A stretch of 64,000 nt of DNA from JAMIFV01 sp035906055 (GCA_035906055.1 JAMIFV010000013.1:1-64000); one strand, 5' to 3'. Shown: positions 17,271 through 26,252, numbered from the stretch's first letter. Notes: generated by a model not told the origin, from the letters alone. A program made the numbers and translations.

Positions 17271-17586
17271 AAGAGCCAGTACCGGCAGCGTATATAACAG
17301 AGAAGCGGCCATTGTCCAGCCCCAGAAATAGGGAATTTTCGAGGAAAAATATGGGTTTCTGCTGTTTTTGTGACATTGCTGCAACAGAGTGTCTCAAATG
17401 CAGCGATGGTTTTAACCGTTTTTATTATTTTTGTTTGCATAGCCGGGGCTATCTAATAATAGTGGCGGCAGGTTACGCAAATGTGTTGCCTCAAAGTGTT
17501 TAGCCACACTTCACGTCATTCAGTGAGAACAGGCAACGCTTTGCACCTGAATCTGGTTTAATAACCTTAATAATAGGAAACGTGCT
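17271..17586. other. 316-bp leader region before the porin gene
   Basis: No gene is found. The long spacer carries the tRNA-Trp promoter on one side and the porin promoter and untranslated leader on the other. Long leaders are common before porins, where small RNAs pair, but I see no specific site. AGGA lies 9 nt before the porin ATG. Confidence 0.35.
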
Positions 17587-18825
17587 ATGAAAAAAATTCT
17601 CCTTGGTACTTCCGCCCTCATCGGCGCTGCTACCCTGCTTTCCGGGGCAGCTCTCGCTGAGGACCCGAAAGTAACGGTTGGTGGCTTCAATACCTTTGAG
17701 GCTGGTTATACCGAAAGCGATATGGACGATAACCTCAAGAACCGTGCATTCCGCAACAACACCGAAATCCATTTCAACATCGCTGGCAAAACCGGCGCTG
17801 GCCTGAACTACGGTGCTGAAATCGACCTGCAGGCTGACATCGACGGCGCTGGCCCGACCTCTTCCACCGGCACTTCCGGCGGCGGTCTCAATGCTCGCCG
17901 TACCTACGGCTGGCTCGGTGGCGACGCCTGGGGTCACTTTGAACTCGGTTCCAACGACGGCGTAGCACGCACCATGAAAGTGGACGCAGCTTCTATCGCT
18001 CGCGCTACCGGTGGTATCGATGGTGACTGGGCTTACTTCGCTGACGTGAACACCTTCGGCGCTGCCGTTGCCGGTGAAAACGTTGGTGCAGGTTCCGCTG
18101 GTGCCCTCACCGGTCACACCAACAACCCGAACTTCATCACCGGTCCCCGTCTGCCGGTTGAACACGGTCCCGCTACCGGCTTCTTCAACGAAGCTTGGGG
18201 CAACAACAACAAGATCACCTACTACACCCCGAAGTTCTCTGGCTTCCAGCTCGGTGTTAGCTACTCCCCCGATCTTGAAAACCGTGGCCAGCTGACCGAC
18301 CGCGTTGAACGCGTTACCGCTGGTACCGTTACCGCTCGCGATATCTGGGAAGGTGCACTGTCCTATGAAGGCCAGTGGGACCAGTTCGGTTTCGCTGCTG
18401 CTGTAACCGGCCAGACCGGCAAGGCTCTTGAGAACTCCGGTCTCGAAGACCTGAACGCCTGGAACGTAGGTGCTAAGGTTTCTTACCTGGGCTTCAGCCT
18501 CGCCGGTTCTTATGGCGATTGGGATGACAGCCTCACCACCTCCGCTTCTGGCGTAGGTGCGAGCGCTGACTACTGGACCGTTGGTGCTGCTTACGAAACC
18601 GGCCCCTTCGGCGCCAGCGTAACCTACCTTAAGAGCGACACCAAGATCGACGGTGCTGACAATGACAACGAATTCCAGAGCCTTTCCGTTGGCGTTGACT
18701 ACAAACTCGCTCCCGGCCTGACTCCGTTCGTTGAATGGACCTGGTATGACATCAACACTGACAGCGCTGCCGTTGCAAACAACGAAGGCAATGTTGTGAT
18801 CGTTGGTTCCCAGCTCTCCTTCTAA
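17587..18825 (+). CDS. major outer-membrane porin
   Basis: The product has 412 residues. A signal peptide (MKKILLGTSALIGAATLLSGAALA) is followed by alternating polar and hydrophobic strands rich in Gly, Tyr and Trp, and the chain ends in QLSF, the C-terminal aromatic residue needed for BamA-dependent insertion. It resembles general trimeric porins of Alphaproteobacteria, with motifs such as YGWLGGDAWGHFELGSNDG near the presumed eyelet. Codon choice is strikingly uniform (for example GGC/GGT, ACC, AAC, CTC/CTG), typical of very highly expressed genes. It is a single-gene unit closed by a strong terminator. Confidence 0.92.
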   Translation: MKKILLGTSALIGAATLLSGAALAEDPKVTVGGFNTFEAGYTESDMDDNLKNRAFRNNTEIHFNIAGKTGAGLNYGAEIDLQADIDGAGPTSSTGTSGGGLNARRTYGWLGGDAWGHFELGSNDGVARTMKVDAASIARATGGIDGDWAYFADVNTFGAAVAGENVGAGSAGALTGHTNNPNFITGPRLPVEHGPATGFFNEAWGNNNKITYYTPKFSGFQLGVSYSPDLENRGQLTDRVERVTAGTVTARDIWEGALSYEGQWDQFGFAAAVTGQTGKALENSGLEDLNAWNVGAKVSYLGFSLAGSYGDWDDSLTTSASGVGASADYWTVGAAYETGPFGASVTYLKSDTKIDGADNDNEFQSLSVGVDYKLAPGLTPFVEWTWYDINTDSAAVANNEGNVVIVGSQLSF

Positions 18826-18848
18826 TCGAAGGTTAGTCTGAAAAGTTT

Positions 18849-18883
18849 GGGGCGGTATCGCAAGATGCCGCCCCTTCTTTTTG
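18849..18883 (+). terminator. rho-independent terminator of the porin gene
   Basis: An 11-bp stem GGGGCGGTATC / GATGCCGCCCC (one G-U) with a GCAA tetraloop is followed by TTCTTTTT, 23 nt after the porin stop codon. Confidence 0.9.
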
Positions 18884-18896
18884 TCTAATCTCCACA

Positions 18897-19020
18897 GTGA
18901 TTGGCTGTGAGCGATGGATTTTGCAGCTTCCGTTGCTCACGTATCAAAACGTACGCTGCGCTACGGTTCTACAAAGATCCCTGCTCTCGCTCAGCCCAGC
19001 GAGATTCATATTCCGGCTGT
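18897..19020. repeat. family B dispersed repeat, diverged copy
   Basis: The order of blocks matches other family B copies (TGCAGC...TTGCTCACGTA...CGTACGCTGCG...CGGTTCT...CCCTG...CAGCGAGATTCAT), but with many substitutions. It fills the space between the porin and efp terminators. Confidence 0.5.
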
Positions 19021-19044
19021 AAAAAAAGCCCGCTTAAAGCGGGC
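19018..19044 (-). terminator. rho-independent terminator of efp
   Basis: On the minus strand the perfect stem GCCCGCTT / AAGCGGGC is followed directly by seven Ts. It lies about 65 nt after the efp stop codon. Confidence 0.88.
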
Positions 19045-19108
19045 TTTCTAAATGGTGCCGTAGTAGGGGAGCAGAAAGGGGGGAAGCGTTCCCCCTCAGA
19101 TTTTAAGC

Positions 19109-19672
19109 CTACTTCGCGCGCTCTACGTACGAATTCTCGGCGGTATTCACCACGACGCGGGTGCCTGTTTCAATGAACGGCGGAACCATGATGCGCACAC
19201 CGTTGGTAAGGATGGCGGGTTTGTAGGAAGACGCCGCCGTCTGGCCTTTCACCACGGGTTCGGTCTCGGTGATCTCCAGGATAACGCTGGGCGGCAGGGC
19301 CACGCTGAGCGGCTCGCCTTCGTAGGATTCGATCATCACATTCATGTTTTCCTGCAGGTAGGGCATGCCGTCGCCGACCATGTCTTTGCTGATATGGATC
19401 TGTTCGTAATTTTCGTTATTCATGAATACCAGCATGTCGCCTTCTTCGTATAGGTACTGGTATTCTTTCTGGTCGAGCTGCACGCGTTCGACCTTTTCGT
19501 CGGAACCGAAGCGGTAATTGGTCTTGGTGCCGGTTTTCACGTCTTTCATTTCCACCTGGTTGAAAGAACGCAGGTTGCCGGGGGTGCCGATCTTGATGTT
19601 GGTCACCAATACTAACCTGCCATTATATTCAAGCACCATGCGGGGGCGGATGGCGGAACCGTCGATCTTCAT
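19109..19672 (-). CDS. efp: translation elongation factor P
   Basis: The product has 187 residues, the normal length. The three beta-barrel domains are recognisable, with the conserved VKGQTAASSYKPA block and the C-terminal GTRVVVNTAENSYVERA. EF-P enters the E site of ribosomes stalled on proline runs. The tip loop of domain I reads IGTPGNLRSF; the position of the usual modified lysine (K34 in E. coli, PGKG) is Asn33 here. Lysine-dependent modification by EpmA/EpmB is therefore unlikely, and Arg35 is the only basic residue in the loop. The gene stands alone on the minus strand. Confidence 0.95.
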   Translation of the reverse strand: MKIDGSAIRPRMVLEYNGRLVLVTNIKIGTPGNLRSFNQVEMKDVKTGTKTNYRFGSDEKVERVQLDQKEYQYLYEEGDMLVFMNNENYEQIHISKDMVGDGMPYLQENMNVMIESYEGEPLSVALPPSVILEITETEPVVKGQTAASSYKPAILTNGVRIMVPPFIETGTRVVVNTAENSYVERAK

Positions 19673-19751
19673 AAATAGCCTCTTTCAAGAGTGTTCTGGT
19701 GTAATTCGGGGGCGCAAACTATCAGAATGGGCTGTAATTGCAATTTTATTA

Positions 19752-19860
19752 AGAAGGGCGGGCCGCCCCTCTTGCCTCCGGCAATTCATCCCTGCGAGGC
19801 CGGAGCCCACGCTCCTCCATGCCTATGGCGTAGCGGGGGAGGGACGCCCCCGCACTAAAA
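19752..19860. repeat. family A palindromic repeat
   Basis: It has GC-rich ends (GGGCGGGCCGCCC and GGGACGCCCCC) and the family's inner blocks CCCTGCGAGG and CGCTCCTCCATGCCTA. It lies between the efp start and the next gene. Confidence 0.6.
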
Positions 19861-19906
19861 AGGACTCACACTTGAATCCTTATGCGGATAGGGTTAAGTA
19901 AATATC

Positions 19907-20635
19907 ATGAAAACACGCCCCGTTATCGGTATCACGCTCGATTATGAGACCAAGGAAGGTTATTCCAGGCTTCCCTGGTATGCGCTGCGCGAGAACTATA
20001 TCACCGCCGTCAGTCAGGAAGGTGCCATTCCCGTGCCGCTGCCGCATGATGTTGATCTTGTTCAGGATTATCTGGCTATGATCGACGGTCTGGTGATAAC
20101 GGGCGGGGCATTTGACGTGCCGCCGGAGCTTTACGGCCAGTCCAATGTGCATGAGACGGTCTCCACCAAGGACAAGCGCACCGCGTTTGAAGCCGCCATC
20201 ACCAAAGGGGCGATAGCGCAGAACAAGCCCATTCTTGGCATCTGCGGCGGGCAGCAATTGCTTAACGTCATCCTCGGCGGCACGCTGATACAGCATGTGC
20301 CTGAAAGCTACCCGGATAGTCAAATCAGGCATGAACAGCCCAATCCGCGTACGGAACCCGGCCATATAGTAAAAATCACGCAGGGCACTTTGTTGCGCGC
20401 GATCGTGAAAAAGGAAGATATCGAGGTTAACAGCGCCCATCATCAGGCGGTGGATCAGGTGGGTAAGGACGTGGTGGTCAATGCCGTGGCGCCGGACGGC
20501 GTGATCGAAGGCATTGAATATACCAAGCATCCGTTCTGCATCGGCGTGGAATGGCACCCTGAATACCATATCACCCCTGCCGATACGGAGATATTCAAGG
20601 CGTTCGTGCAGGCATGCAAAGGAAAGACCGCATGA
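19907..20635 (+). CDS. class I glutamine amidotransferase-like hydrolase (peptidase C26, PuuD-like)
   Basis: The product has 242 residues. The nucleophile C113 sits in GICGGQQLLN, and the His/Glu pair is H217 and E219 in VEWHPEY. The NSAHHQAVDQ block is characteristic of gamma-glutamyl-GABA hydrolases such as PuuD, which free GABA from gamma-glutamyl-GABA in putrescine breakdown. Substrate is not certain from sequence alone, because no other put/puu gene is adjacent. Its stop codon overlaps the next start (ATGA). Confidence 0.85.
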   Translation: MKTRPVIGITLDYETKEGYSRLPWYALRENYITAVSQEGAIPVPLPHDVDLVQDYLAMIDGLVITGGAFDVPPELYGQSNVHETVSTKDKRTAFEAAITKGAIAQNKPILGICGGQQLLNVILGGTLIQHVPESYPDSQIRHEQPNPRTEPGHIVKITQGTLLRAIVKKEDIEVNSAHHQAVDQVGKDVVVNAVAPDGVIEGIEYTKHPFCIGVEWHPEYHITPADTEIFKAFVQACKGKTA

Positions 20636-21351
20636 GAGACTGCTTCAAAATTCTGCCACGCCTTGCCGCCGCATTCGCCGCGCTATGTATTTCTTCCGTT
20701 GCCCATGCGCAGGAGCCTAAACGCCCCACTGTAGTGGAACTGTTCACGGCGCAGGGCTGCCCGTCCTGTCCCAGGGCAGACAGCATGCTCAAGGACATAT
20801 CCCAGCATCCTGACTATTTCCCGCTTTCCTTCCATGTGACTTATTTTGACGGGGAAGGCTGGAAAGACCCTTATTCTTCAAAGGAAAACAACCTGCGCCA
20901 GCGCCGCTACCTGCTGGCTGTGGGCATAAAAGAGGCCTTTACGCCGCATTTCGTGGTGGACGGCACTATATCCTCTGCGGGCGGGGATGCCGGTTCGCTT
21001 GCCAAGGCGATAAAGCAGGCGCAGAACATCGCGCTGCAGTTTCCGCTTACCGTTAAGGCCGATCAGGCAGGTAACGGGCTGCATGTGACTATCGGCGACG
21101 ACAAGAACTTCCTGCCAGCCGATGCCGTGCTGTATGAGGTGCATTTCAAGAGCAGCACCGTTACGCCCATCCGCGCAGGCGGCAATTCGGGTATTACGTC
21201 CGAAAACGTGAATAACGTGCTTTCCTTCTTCAGGGTGCCGCTTTCCACGCAATATTATGTGCCGATGAGCCGCGTGACCGGCGACGGGGTGGCGTATCTG
21301 CTGCACAACAAGGAAGGCCGTATAATGGGTGCGGCTTATTATATAAAATAA
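20632..21351 (+). CDS. DUF1223 thioredoxin-like secreted protein
   Basis: The product has 239 residues. A signal peptide ending in AHA (about residue 25) precedes the DUF1223 domain. Its opening VVELFTAQGCPSCPRAD has a CPSC motif like that of thioredoxins, and the blocks SFHVTYFDGEGWKDPYSS and FTPHFVVDG follow. The family is widespread in Alphaproteobacteria and uncharacterised. The start at 20632 overlaps the previous stop as ATGA, and AAAGGA precedes it, so translation is probably coupled to the C26 hydrolase. Confidence 0.85.
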   Translation: MRDCFKILPRLAAAFAALCISSVAHAQEPKRPTVVELFTAQGCPSCPRADSMLKDISQHPDYFPLSFHVTYFDGEGWKDPYSSKENNLRQRRYLLAVGIKEAFTPHFVVDGTISSAGGDAGSLAKAIKQAQNIALQFPLTVKADQAGNGLHVTIGDDKNFLPADAVLYEVHFKSSTVTPIRAGGNSGITSENVNNVLSFFRVPLSTQYYVPMSRVTGDGVAYLLHNKEGRIMGAAYYIK

Positions 21352-21353
21352 AT

Positions 21354-21530
21354 GGGGGGCACGCTGCCCCCGATTTCGTTCCACGAAATCTCCCCTGCGA
21401 GGTCGTCGTGAAGCACTCCTCCGCGCATACGGCACCGAAGTTTATTCCAGAGCTTAGCCGTAGGTATGGAGGAGCGAAGCGACGACTCCGCAGGGGAATT
21501 TATGCGGAGCATAAAGGGGGCAGCGTGCCT
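21354..21530. repeat. family A palindromic repeat, long copy
   Basis: This has GGGGGGCACGCTGCCCCC at the left and GGGGGCAGCGTGCC at the right, with arms CTCCCCTGCGAGGTCGTCG and CGACGACTCCGCAGGGGA that can pair across the element. The internal ATACGGCACCGAAG...TTATTCCAG block is shared with 50647-50862 and, inverted, with 42228-42392. Confidence 0.8.
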
Positions 21531-21537
21531 CTCTTAA

Positions 21538-22341
21538 TTAGCTTTGCATCGCTAAATAAGCGAGCAAAGCCCCGCCCAGCGCGATGCGGTACCATGCGAA
21601 CAGCGTGAAGCCGTGGCGGCTGATGAAGCCCACGAACCATTTGACCACCAGAAGCGCCGTGATGAACGCGGTTATGAACCCCACGGCGATGAGGGCGAGG
21701 TCGTCGCTGCTGAATTCCTTATAGGCCTTCAGCAGGCTGTAGGCGGTGGCGGCGAACATGGTGGGGATAGCGAGGAAGAACGAAAACTCAGCGGCGGCTT
21801 TGCGCTCAACGCCCAGCACCAGCGCGCCCATGATGGTAGCGCCGGAGCGGGAAACGCCGGGGATCATGGCGATGGCCTGACAGAAGCCGATAAGCAGGGC
21901 GCGCGTGAGCGGCAGGTCATCCAGCGAAGTGATGACGGGCACGGGCTTCCATTTCTCAATGGCGAGGATGACGATGCCGCCGATGAACAGCGTGGTGGCG
22001 ACCACCGGCACGCTGAAAAGGTGCTCGGTAATGGTTTTGTGAAACAATACGCCCAGCGCCATAGCCGGAAGGAAGGCGGCGATAATGTTAATGGCGAAGC
22101 GCTGTTCGGTCTTGCTTGAGGGTATGTTTTTTATGGTAGTGAGCAGTTTACCGCGATAGAGCCAGCAGATGGCAAGGATGGCGCCAAGCTGGATGCTGAT
22201 CTCGAACACCTTGCCCGGCGGGCCTTTGAAATCGAGAAGCGTTTCCATCATCACCAGATGCCCGGTGGAGGAAATCGGCAGAAACTCGGTAAGGCCCTCG
22301 ACGAGGCCCATGATCACAGCATCTAAGAGCCTGCTCATCAT
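21538..22341 (-). CDS. uppP: undecaprenyl-diphosphate phosphatase
   Basis: The product has 267 residues. Both UppP/BacA signatures are present: EGLTEFLPISSTGH at the N-terminus and PGVSRSGATI near the middle. Their Glu, Ser, His and Arg residues form the active site. About eight membrane spans are visible. The enzyme makes undecaprenyl phosphate from the diphosphate, feeding peptidoglycan and polysaccharide synthesis, and overproduction gives bacitracin resistance. It is a single gene bounded by repeats on both sides. Confidence 0.95.
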   Translation of the reverse strand: MMSRLLDAVIMGLVEGLTEFLPISSTGHLVMMETLLDFKGPPGKVFEISIQLGAILAICWLYRGKLLTTIKNIPSSKTEQRFAINIIAAFLPAMALGVLFHKTITEHLFSVPVVATTLFIGGIVILAIEKWKPVPVITSLDDLPLTRALLIGFCQAIAMIPGVSRSGATIMGALVLGVERKAAAEFSFFLAIPTMFAATAYSLLKAYKEFSSDDLALIAVGFITAFITALLVVKWFVGFISRHGFTLFAWYRIALGGALLAYLAMQS

Positions 22342-22351
22342 ACTCTCTCTA

Positions 22352-22478
22352 CTGCTGCCTGCTGCAAACAGTGACTTTCTGCGATCCGCTACTCATGTAC
22401 TGACGTGTACACTGCATTGCGGTTCTCAAAAATCCCTGTTTTCGCTTCGCCGCAGCGAGATTATGAGCAGGCTCTAGC
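22352..22478. repeat. family B dispersed repeat, full copy
   Basis: This is about 125 bp, starting CTGCTGCAAACAGTGA and ending GAGCAGGCTCTAG, and its centre is CTCATGTACTGACGTGTACA. It aligns over its whole length with 38040-38166 and in part with 11336-11398, 18897-19020 and 28193-28243. It lies between uppP and the end of sucA. Confidence 0.8.
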
Positions 22479-22482
22479 ATAA

Positions 22483-25380
22483 TCAGCCCGCTGCTTTCTT
22501 GATCGCAGGTGCGCGGTCAAGCGTGAGGGCGGCGTCCAGCACCATCTTCTGCTCTTTTTCGTGCATCCTGGCGTAACCGGCGGCGGGCGACGCGGCTTCG
22601 GGGCGGCCCGCATAGCGGATACGCACGTCAGCGCGGCCTGCTTCTTCCAGCAGGTTGCCGATCTTGGGGCCCATGAAGCGGTATGCGCCCATGTTCTCCG
22701 GCTCTTCCTGGCACCATACGACCTCGGCACCCTTGTAACGCGCGAGCTCGGCGGCAATTTCCCTGGCCGGGAACGGGTAATACTGCTCGGTGCGCACGAT
22801 GGCGATGTCCTTGATGCCGCGCTTCTCGCGTTCCTCGAACAGGTCATAGTAGACCTTGCCGGAGGTGAGGATAAGGCGGCGAACCTTTTTATCGTCGAGC
22901 TTCTGCGTTTCGGGAATAACGCGCTGGAAACTGGTGCCCTTGCCGAAATCAGCCAGTCTGGACACGCACAGCTTGTGGCGCAGCAGCGATTTGGGAGTCA
23001 TCACGATAAGGGGTTTGCGGAACTTGCGGTGCAGCTGGCGGCGCAGCACATGGAAGAAGTTGGCAGGCGTGGTGCAGTTGACCACCTGCATGTTGTCTTC
23101 CGCGCAGAGCTGGAGATAACGTTCCAGCCTTGCGGAGGAATGTTCAGGCCCTTGCCCTTCATAGCCGTGCGGCAGCAGCATCACGAGGCCGCTCATGCGC
23201 AGCCATTTGGCCTCGCCGGAGGAAATGAACTGGTCGATGATCACCTGTGCGCCGTTGGCGAAATCGCCGAACTGCGCTTCCCACAAGGTGAGCGCCATCG
23301 GTTCGGCCAGCGAATAGCCGTATTCAAAGCCGAGGATCGCCGCTTCGGACAGCGAGCTGTCCACCACTTCGAACTGCTTTTTCGCGCCGATATTGTTCAG
23401 TGGCAGGTAGCGTTCCTCGTTGTTCTGGTCCACCAGCACCGCGTGGCGATGCGAGAAGGTGCCGCGGCCGCAATCCTGACCGGAAAGGCGCACGGGGTAG
23501 CCTTCCTTCAGCAGCGAGCCATAAGCCAGCGCTTCACCGATCGACCAGTCGAGGCCTTCGCCCGATTCCATCATGTTGCGCTTGTTATCCAGCTGGCGCA
23601 GGATCTTGCTGTTGGCGGCAAAATTCTCAGGGTGTCTGGCGAGCGCAAGGCCGATCTCTTTCAGCTTGGCGACATCCACGCCGGTGTCGGACACGGGGTG
23701 CTCGCCCTTGGGCTTTTCAAAGCCCGACCAGTGGCCTTCCAGCCAGTTGGCCTTATTGGGCTTGAAGGTTTTTGCGCCTTCATAGTCCTTTTCGAACTGG
23801 CTGCGGAACGCGGCATACATCCCGTCCACCTCTTCCTGCGGCACGATACCCGCCTTCACCAGCTCGCCGGAATAGAGCCTTGCGGGCATTTTATGCGCAG
23901 CGATGGCCTTGTACATGAGCGGCTGGGTGAACATCGGCTCGTCGCTCTCGTTGTGGCCGTAGCGGCGATAGCAGAAGATATCCACGACCACGTCGCGCTT
24001 GAAGGTGTGGCGGAATTCGGCTGCCAGCTTGCAGGCGAAATACACGGATTCGGGATCATCGCCGTTGACGTGGAAAATGGGCGCCTGCACCATCTTGGCC
24101 ACGTCGGACGGGTAGGGGGTGAAGCGCGAATAGCGCGGGGAAGTGGTGAAACCGATCTGGTTATTGACGATGATATGCACCGTGCCGCCCGTGCGGTAGC
24201 CGCGCAGTTCGGCCAGCGAAAGCGTTTCGGGCACGAGGCCCTGACCGCAGAATGCCGCGTCGCCATGCAGTAATATGCTCATTACCTTGTCTTTGGTCTC
24301 GCGGTCGTCTTTCTGGTCCTGCTTGGCGCGCACTTTGCCCACAACAACAGGGTTCACCGCTTCCAGATGCGAAGGGTTGGAAGCCAGCGAAAGATGCATC
24401 TTCTTGCCGTTGAGCAGCGTGCGGTCGGTGGTGACGCCCAGATGGTATTTCACGTCGCCGGAGGAATCGACCCATTCGGGGAAGTCGATATTACCCTGAA
24501 ACAGGGAAAGCAGCTCCACATAGGGCTTGCCCATGATGGTGGTGATCACGTTCATGCGGCCGCGATGCGGCATGCCGATGTTAATTTCTTCCACGCCGAG
24601 TTCGGACGAGGTGAGCAGCACGGCCTCAAGGCCTGCGATGGCGGCGTCACCGCCCTGAATCGAGAAGCGCTTGGTGCTGGCGTATTTAAGCTGGAGGAAT
24701 TCTTCAAACGATTCCACCTCGACCATGGTCTTGAGGATGGACTTCTTTTCTTCGAGCGTCAGGTTGGGGCGGGTGCTGCGGTTCTCGATATGTTTCTGGA
24801 TCCACGCCTTCTGCTCGGGGTACTGGATGTGCATGAATTCCACACCGATCTTGCCGCAATAGGTGGAGCGCACGATTTTCATGATCTCGCGCAGCGTGCC
24901 ATGCTGAAGGCCCAGAACGCCGTCAAGGAAGATGCTGCGGTCGAAGTCTTTTTCGGTGAAGCCGTACGTGGCGGGGTCGAGTTCGGGATGGTAAGTGGGC
25001 TGCTCAAGGCCGAGCGGATCGTAATCGGCCATGAGATGGCCGCGCACGCGGTAATTGCGGATAAGCATCAGCGCCTGCACGGTATCGCGCAGGGCCTGGT
25101 CTATGTCGGCACCTGCTCCCGGGCGAGCACCGGCAGCGACGGGTTTGCCGCCTTTTTTGTCAGGCGTGGCGCGCGGTTCAACGGATTCGTCCTCGAACCT
25201 AGACTTATTATGCGACCAGCTTGGGCGCGTGAGCGGGTTGGATGCGTTGCCCGCACCGGAGAACAGCGCCTGCCAGCTTGCATCCACACTGGAAGGATTC
25301 ACCAGCCATTTTTCGTACAGCATCTCGATATAAGGTGCGTTAGCGGAAAACAGGGGGGAGTTGGCAGGTGCTTCAGTCAT
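22483..25380 (-). CDS. sucA: 2-oxoglutarate dehydrogenase E1 component
   Basis: The product has 965 residues, typical for OGDH E1. The ThDP-binding HRGRMNV block, the EFGD/ENMGAYRF-type C-terminal motifs and the LLPHGYEGQGPEHSSARLER block are all present. It decarboxylates 2-oxoglutarate and passes the succinyl group to the lipoyl domain of E2 in the TCA cycle. In most Alphaproteobacteria sucB and lpd follow directly. Here the next thing downstream is a repeat and then uppP on the same strand, so E2 must be elsewhere. The N-terminal E2-binding segment is present. Confidence 0.96.
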   Translation of the reverse strand: MTEAPANSPLFSANAPYIEMLYEKWLVNPSSVDASWQALFSGAGNASNPLTRPSWSHNKSRFEDESVEPRATPDKKGGKPVAAGARPGAGADIDQALRDTVQALMLIRNYRVRGHLMADYDPLGLEQPTYHPELDPATYGFTEKDFDRSIFLDGVLGLQHGTLREIMKIVRSTYCGKIGVEFMHIQYPEQKAWIQKHIENRSTRPNLTLEEKKSILKTMVEVESFEEFLQLKYASTKRFSIQGGDAAIAGLEAVLLTSSELGVEEINIGMPHRGRMNVITTIMGKPYVELLSLFQGNIDFPEWVDSSGDVKYHLGVTTDRTLLNGKKMHLSLASNPSHLEAVNPVVVGKVRAKQDQKDDRETKDKVMSILLHGDAAFCGQGLVPETLSLAELRGYRTGGTVHIIVNNQIGFTTSPRYSRFTPYPSDVAKMVQAPIFHVNGDDPESVYFACKLAAEFRHTFKRDVVVDIFCYRRYGHNESDEPMFTQPLMYKAIAAHKMPARLYSGELVKAGIVPQEEVDGMYAAFRSQFEKDYEGAKTFKPNKANWLEGHWSGFEKPKGEHPVSDTGVDVAKLKEIGLALARHPENFAANSKILRQLDNKRNMMESGEGLDWSIGEALAYGSLLKEGYPVRLSGQDCGRGTFSHRHAVLVDQNNEERYLPLNNIGAKKQFEVVDSSLSEAAILGFEYGYSLAEPMALTLWEAQFGDFANGAQVIIDQFISSGEAKWLRMSGLVMLLPHGYEGQGPEHSSARLERYLQLCAEDNMQVVNCTTPANFFHVLRRQLHRKFRKPLIVMTPKSLLRHKLCVSRLADFGKGTSFQRVIPETQKLDDKKVRRLILTSGKVYYDLFEEREKRGIKDIAIVRTEQYYPFPAREIAAELARYKGAEVVWCQEEPENMGAYRFMGPKIGNLLEEAGRADVRIRYAGRPEAASPAAGYARMHEKEQKMVLDAALTLDRAPAIKKAAG

Positions 25381-25551
25381 AAAAAACTCTGGCAGTGTGG
25401 TTGGTTAGTATGTTCGTTGGAGTGAAGAAGGCGGCATTCTATGAAAGAGCGTGGTTTCCAGCAAGTGCAATTAGCGTCTAACCCCATTAAAAAGGTTGCA
25501 CTAATTTAACGCTTGCAATTGCATTTCGGGAACTTACTACTAATGCGCTTA

Positions 25552-25570
25552 AGTAATGATTATCATTTTA
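25552..25570. promoter_or_regulatory. candidate Fur box
   Basis: This 19-mer has the near-palindromic core AATGATTATCATT and matches the classical Fur consensus at 14 of 19 positions. It lies 13 nt before the start of the DUF4865 gene, where bound Fur would block transcription, in the interval shared with the divergent sucA promoter. Confidence 0.45.
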
Positions 25571-25583
25571 TACAAGGCTTGCC

Positions 25584-26129
25584 ATGCTTGCAATGCAATA
25601 CTCTATCCAGCTCCCGATAGGGCAGGATACCACCTTCGTCCGTGAGCGCGTTAAGGAACGCACCAGGCTTTTTCAGGGCCTTGCCGGGATGAAACATAAA
25701 TCCTACCTGCTGAGCGAAGAGGACCGTTTATATGCGCCGTTTTATATCTGGTCGGATGTGGCCGAGGCGCGCAAGTTCCTGTTCGACGACCTGTTTCGCG
25801 GCGTGGTGAAAACCTTCCGCCGCCCGCGCGTGCGCACATGGATGGTGCTCGACGCCATGTATGGCGGCTTTAAGGAACAACCCGCATTCGCCATGCGCGA
25901 AGCGGATATAATCCCGCCGGAAGAGAACCTTGAAGCATTGTTCAGCCGCGAAAAAACCGCGCAGGAAGCGCTGAAGGGCGACAAAAACCTGCATTTCCAT
26001 GCCATCGCGCTGGATGCCGAGCGCTGGGAGCTGCTGCGCTACAGCCTGTGGAGCGATCGGGTGTCTGCTGCAAAGCCTGAAAGCGACTGTGTGCAGACTT
26101 ACGAAGTGCTCAGCTCACAAGGCGCTTAA
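25584..26129 (+). CDS. DUF4865 family protein
   Basis: The product has 181 residues. The opening MLAMQYSIQLP, the LYAPFYIWSD block and the RPRVRTW block match DUF4865, a family of small proteobacterial proteins related to ferredoxin-fold dimeric alpha-beta barrel proteins and still without a known activity. There is no signal peptide, so it is cytoplasmic. An AAGG lies 6 nt before the ATG. A candidate Fur box just upstream suggests iron-responsive expression. Confidence 0.75.
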   Translation: MLAMQYSIQLPIGQDTTFVRERVKERTRLFQGLAGMKHKSYLLSEEDRLYAPFYIWSDVAEARKFLFDDLFRGVVKTFRRPRVRTWMVLDAMYGGFKEQPAFAMREADIIPPEENLEALFSREKTAQEALKGDKNLHFHAIALDAERWELLRYSLWSDRVSAAKPESDCVQTYEVLSSQGA

Positions 26130-26252
26130 AATGCTTTTGCTTTAACCGTGCACGTCGTTATCCTTCGGACTCGGTGTGCTCATGTACTACGTGTACACTC
26201 CGCGCACCTCGCCTCGGCTGCCTAGTGCACAGCTAAAGCAAAAGCACTTTGA
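26127..26252. repeat. long hairpin repeat with a family B centre
   Basis: The outer arms AATGCTTTTGCTTTAACCGT (left) and the right arm CTAAAGCAAAAGCACTTT are complementary over about 25 bp with few mismatches, and both include GTGCAC. The centre contains CTCATGTACTACGTGTACA, the same core as family B. It may act as a terminator for the DUF4865 gene. Confidence 0.6.

Noticed and set aside
22561..24273. A 570-codon plus-strand open frame opposite sucA
   Set aside because: It is the antisense shadow of a GC-rich, conserved gene; the protein has no sensible composition or motifs. The same holds for long frames opposite the hydrolase (11383-12138) and the OmpA-like gene (42671-44248).
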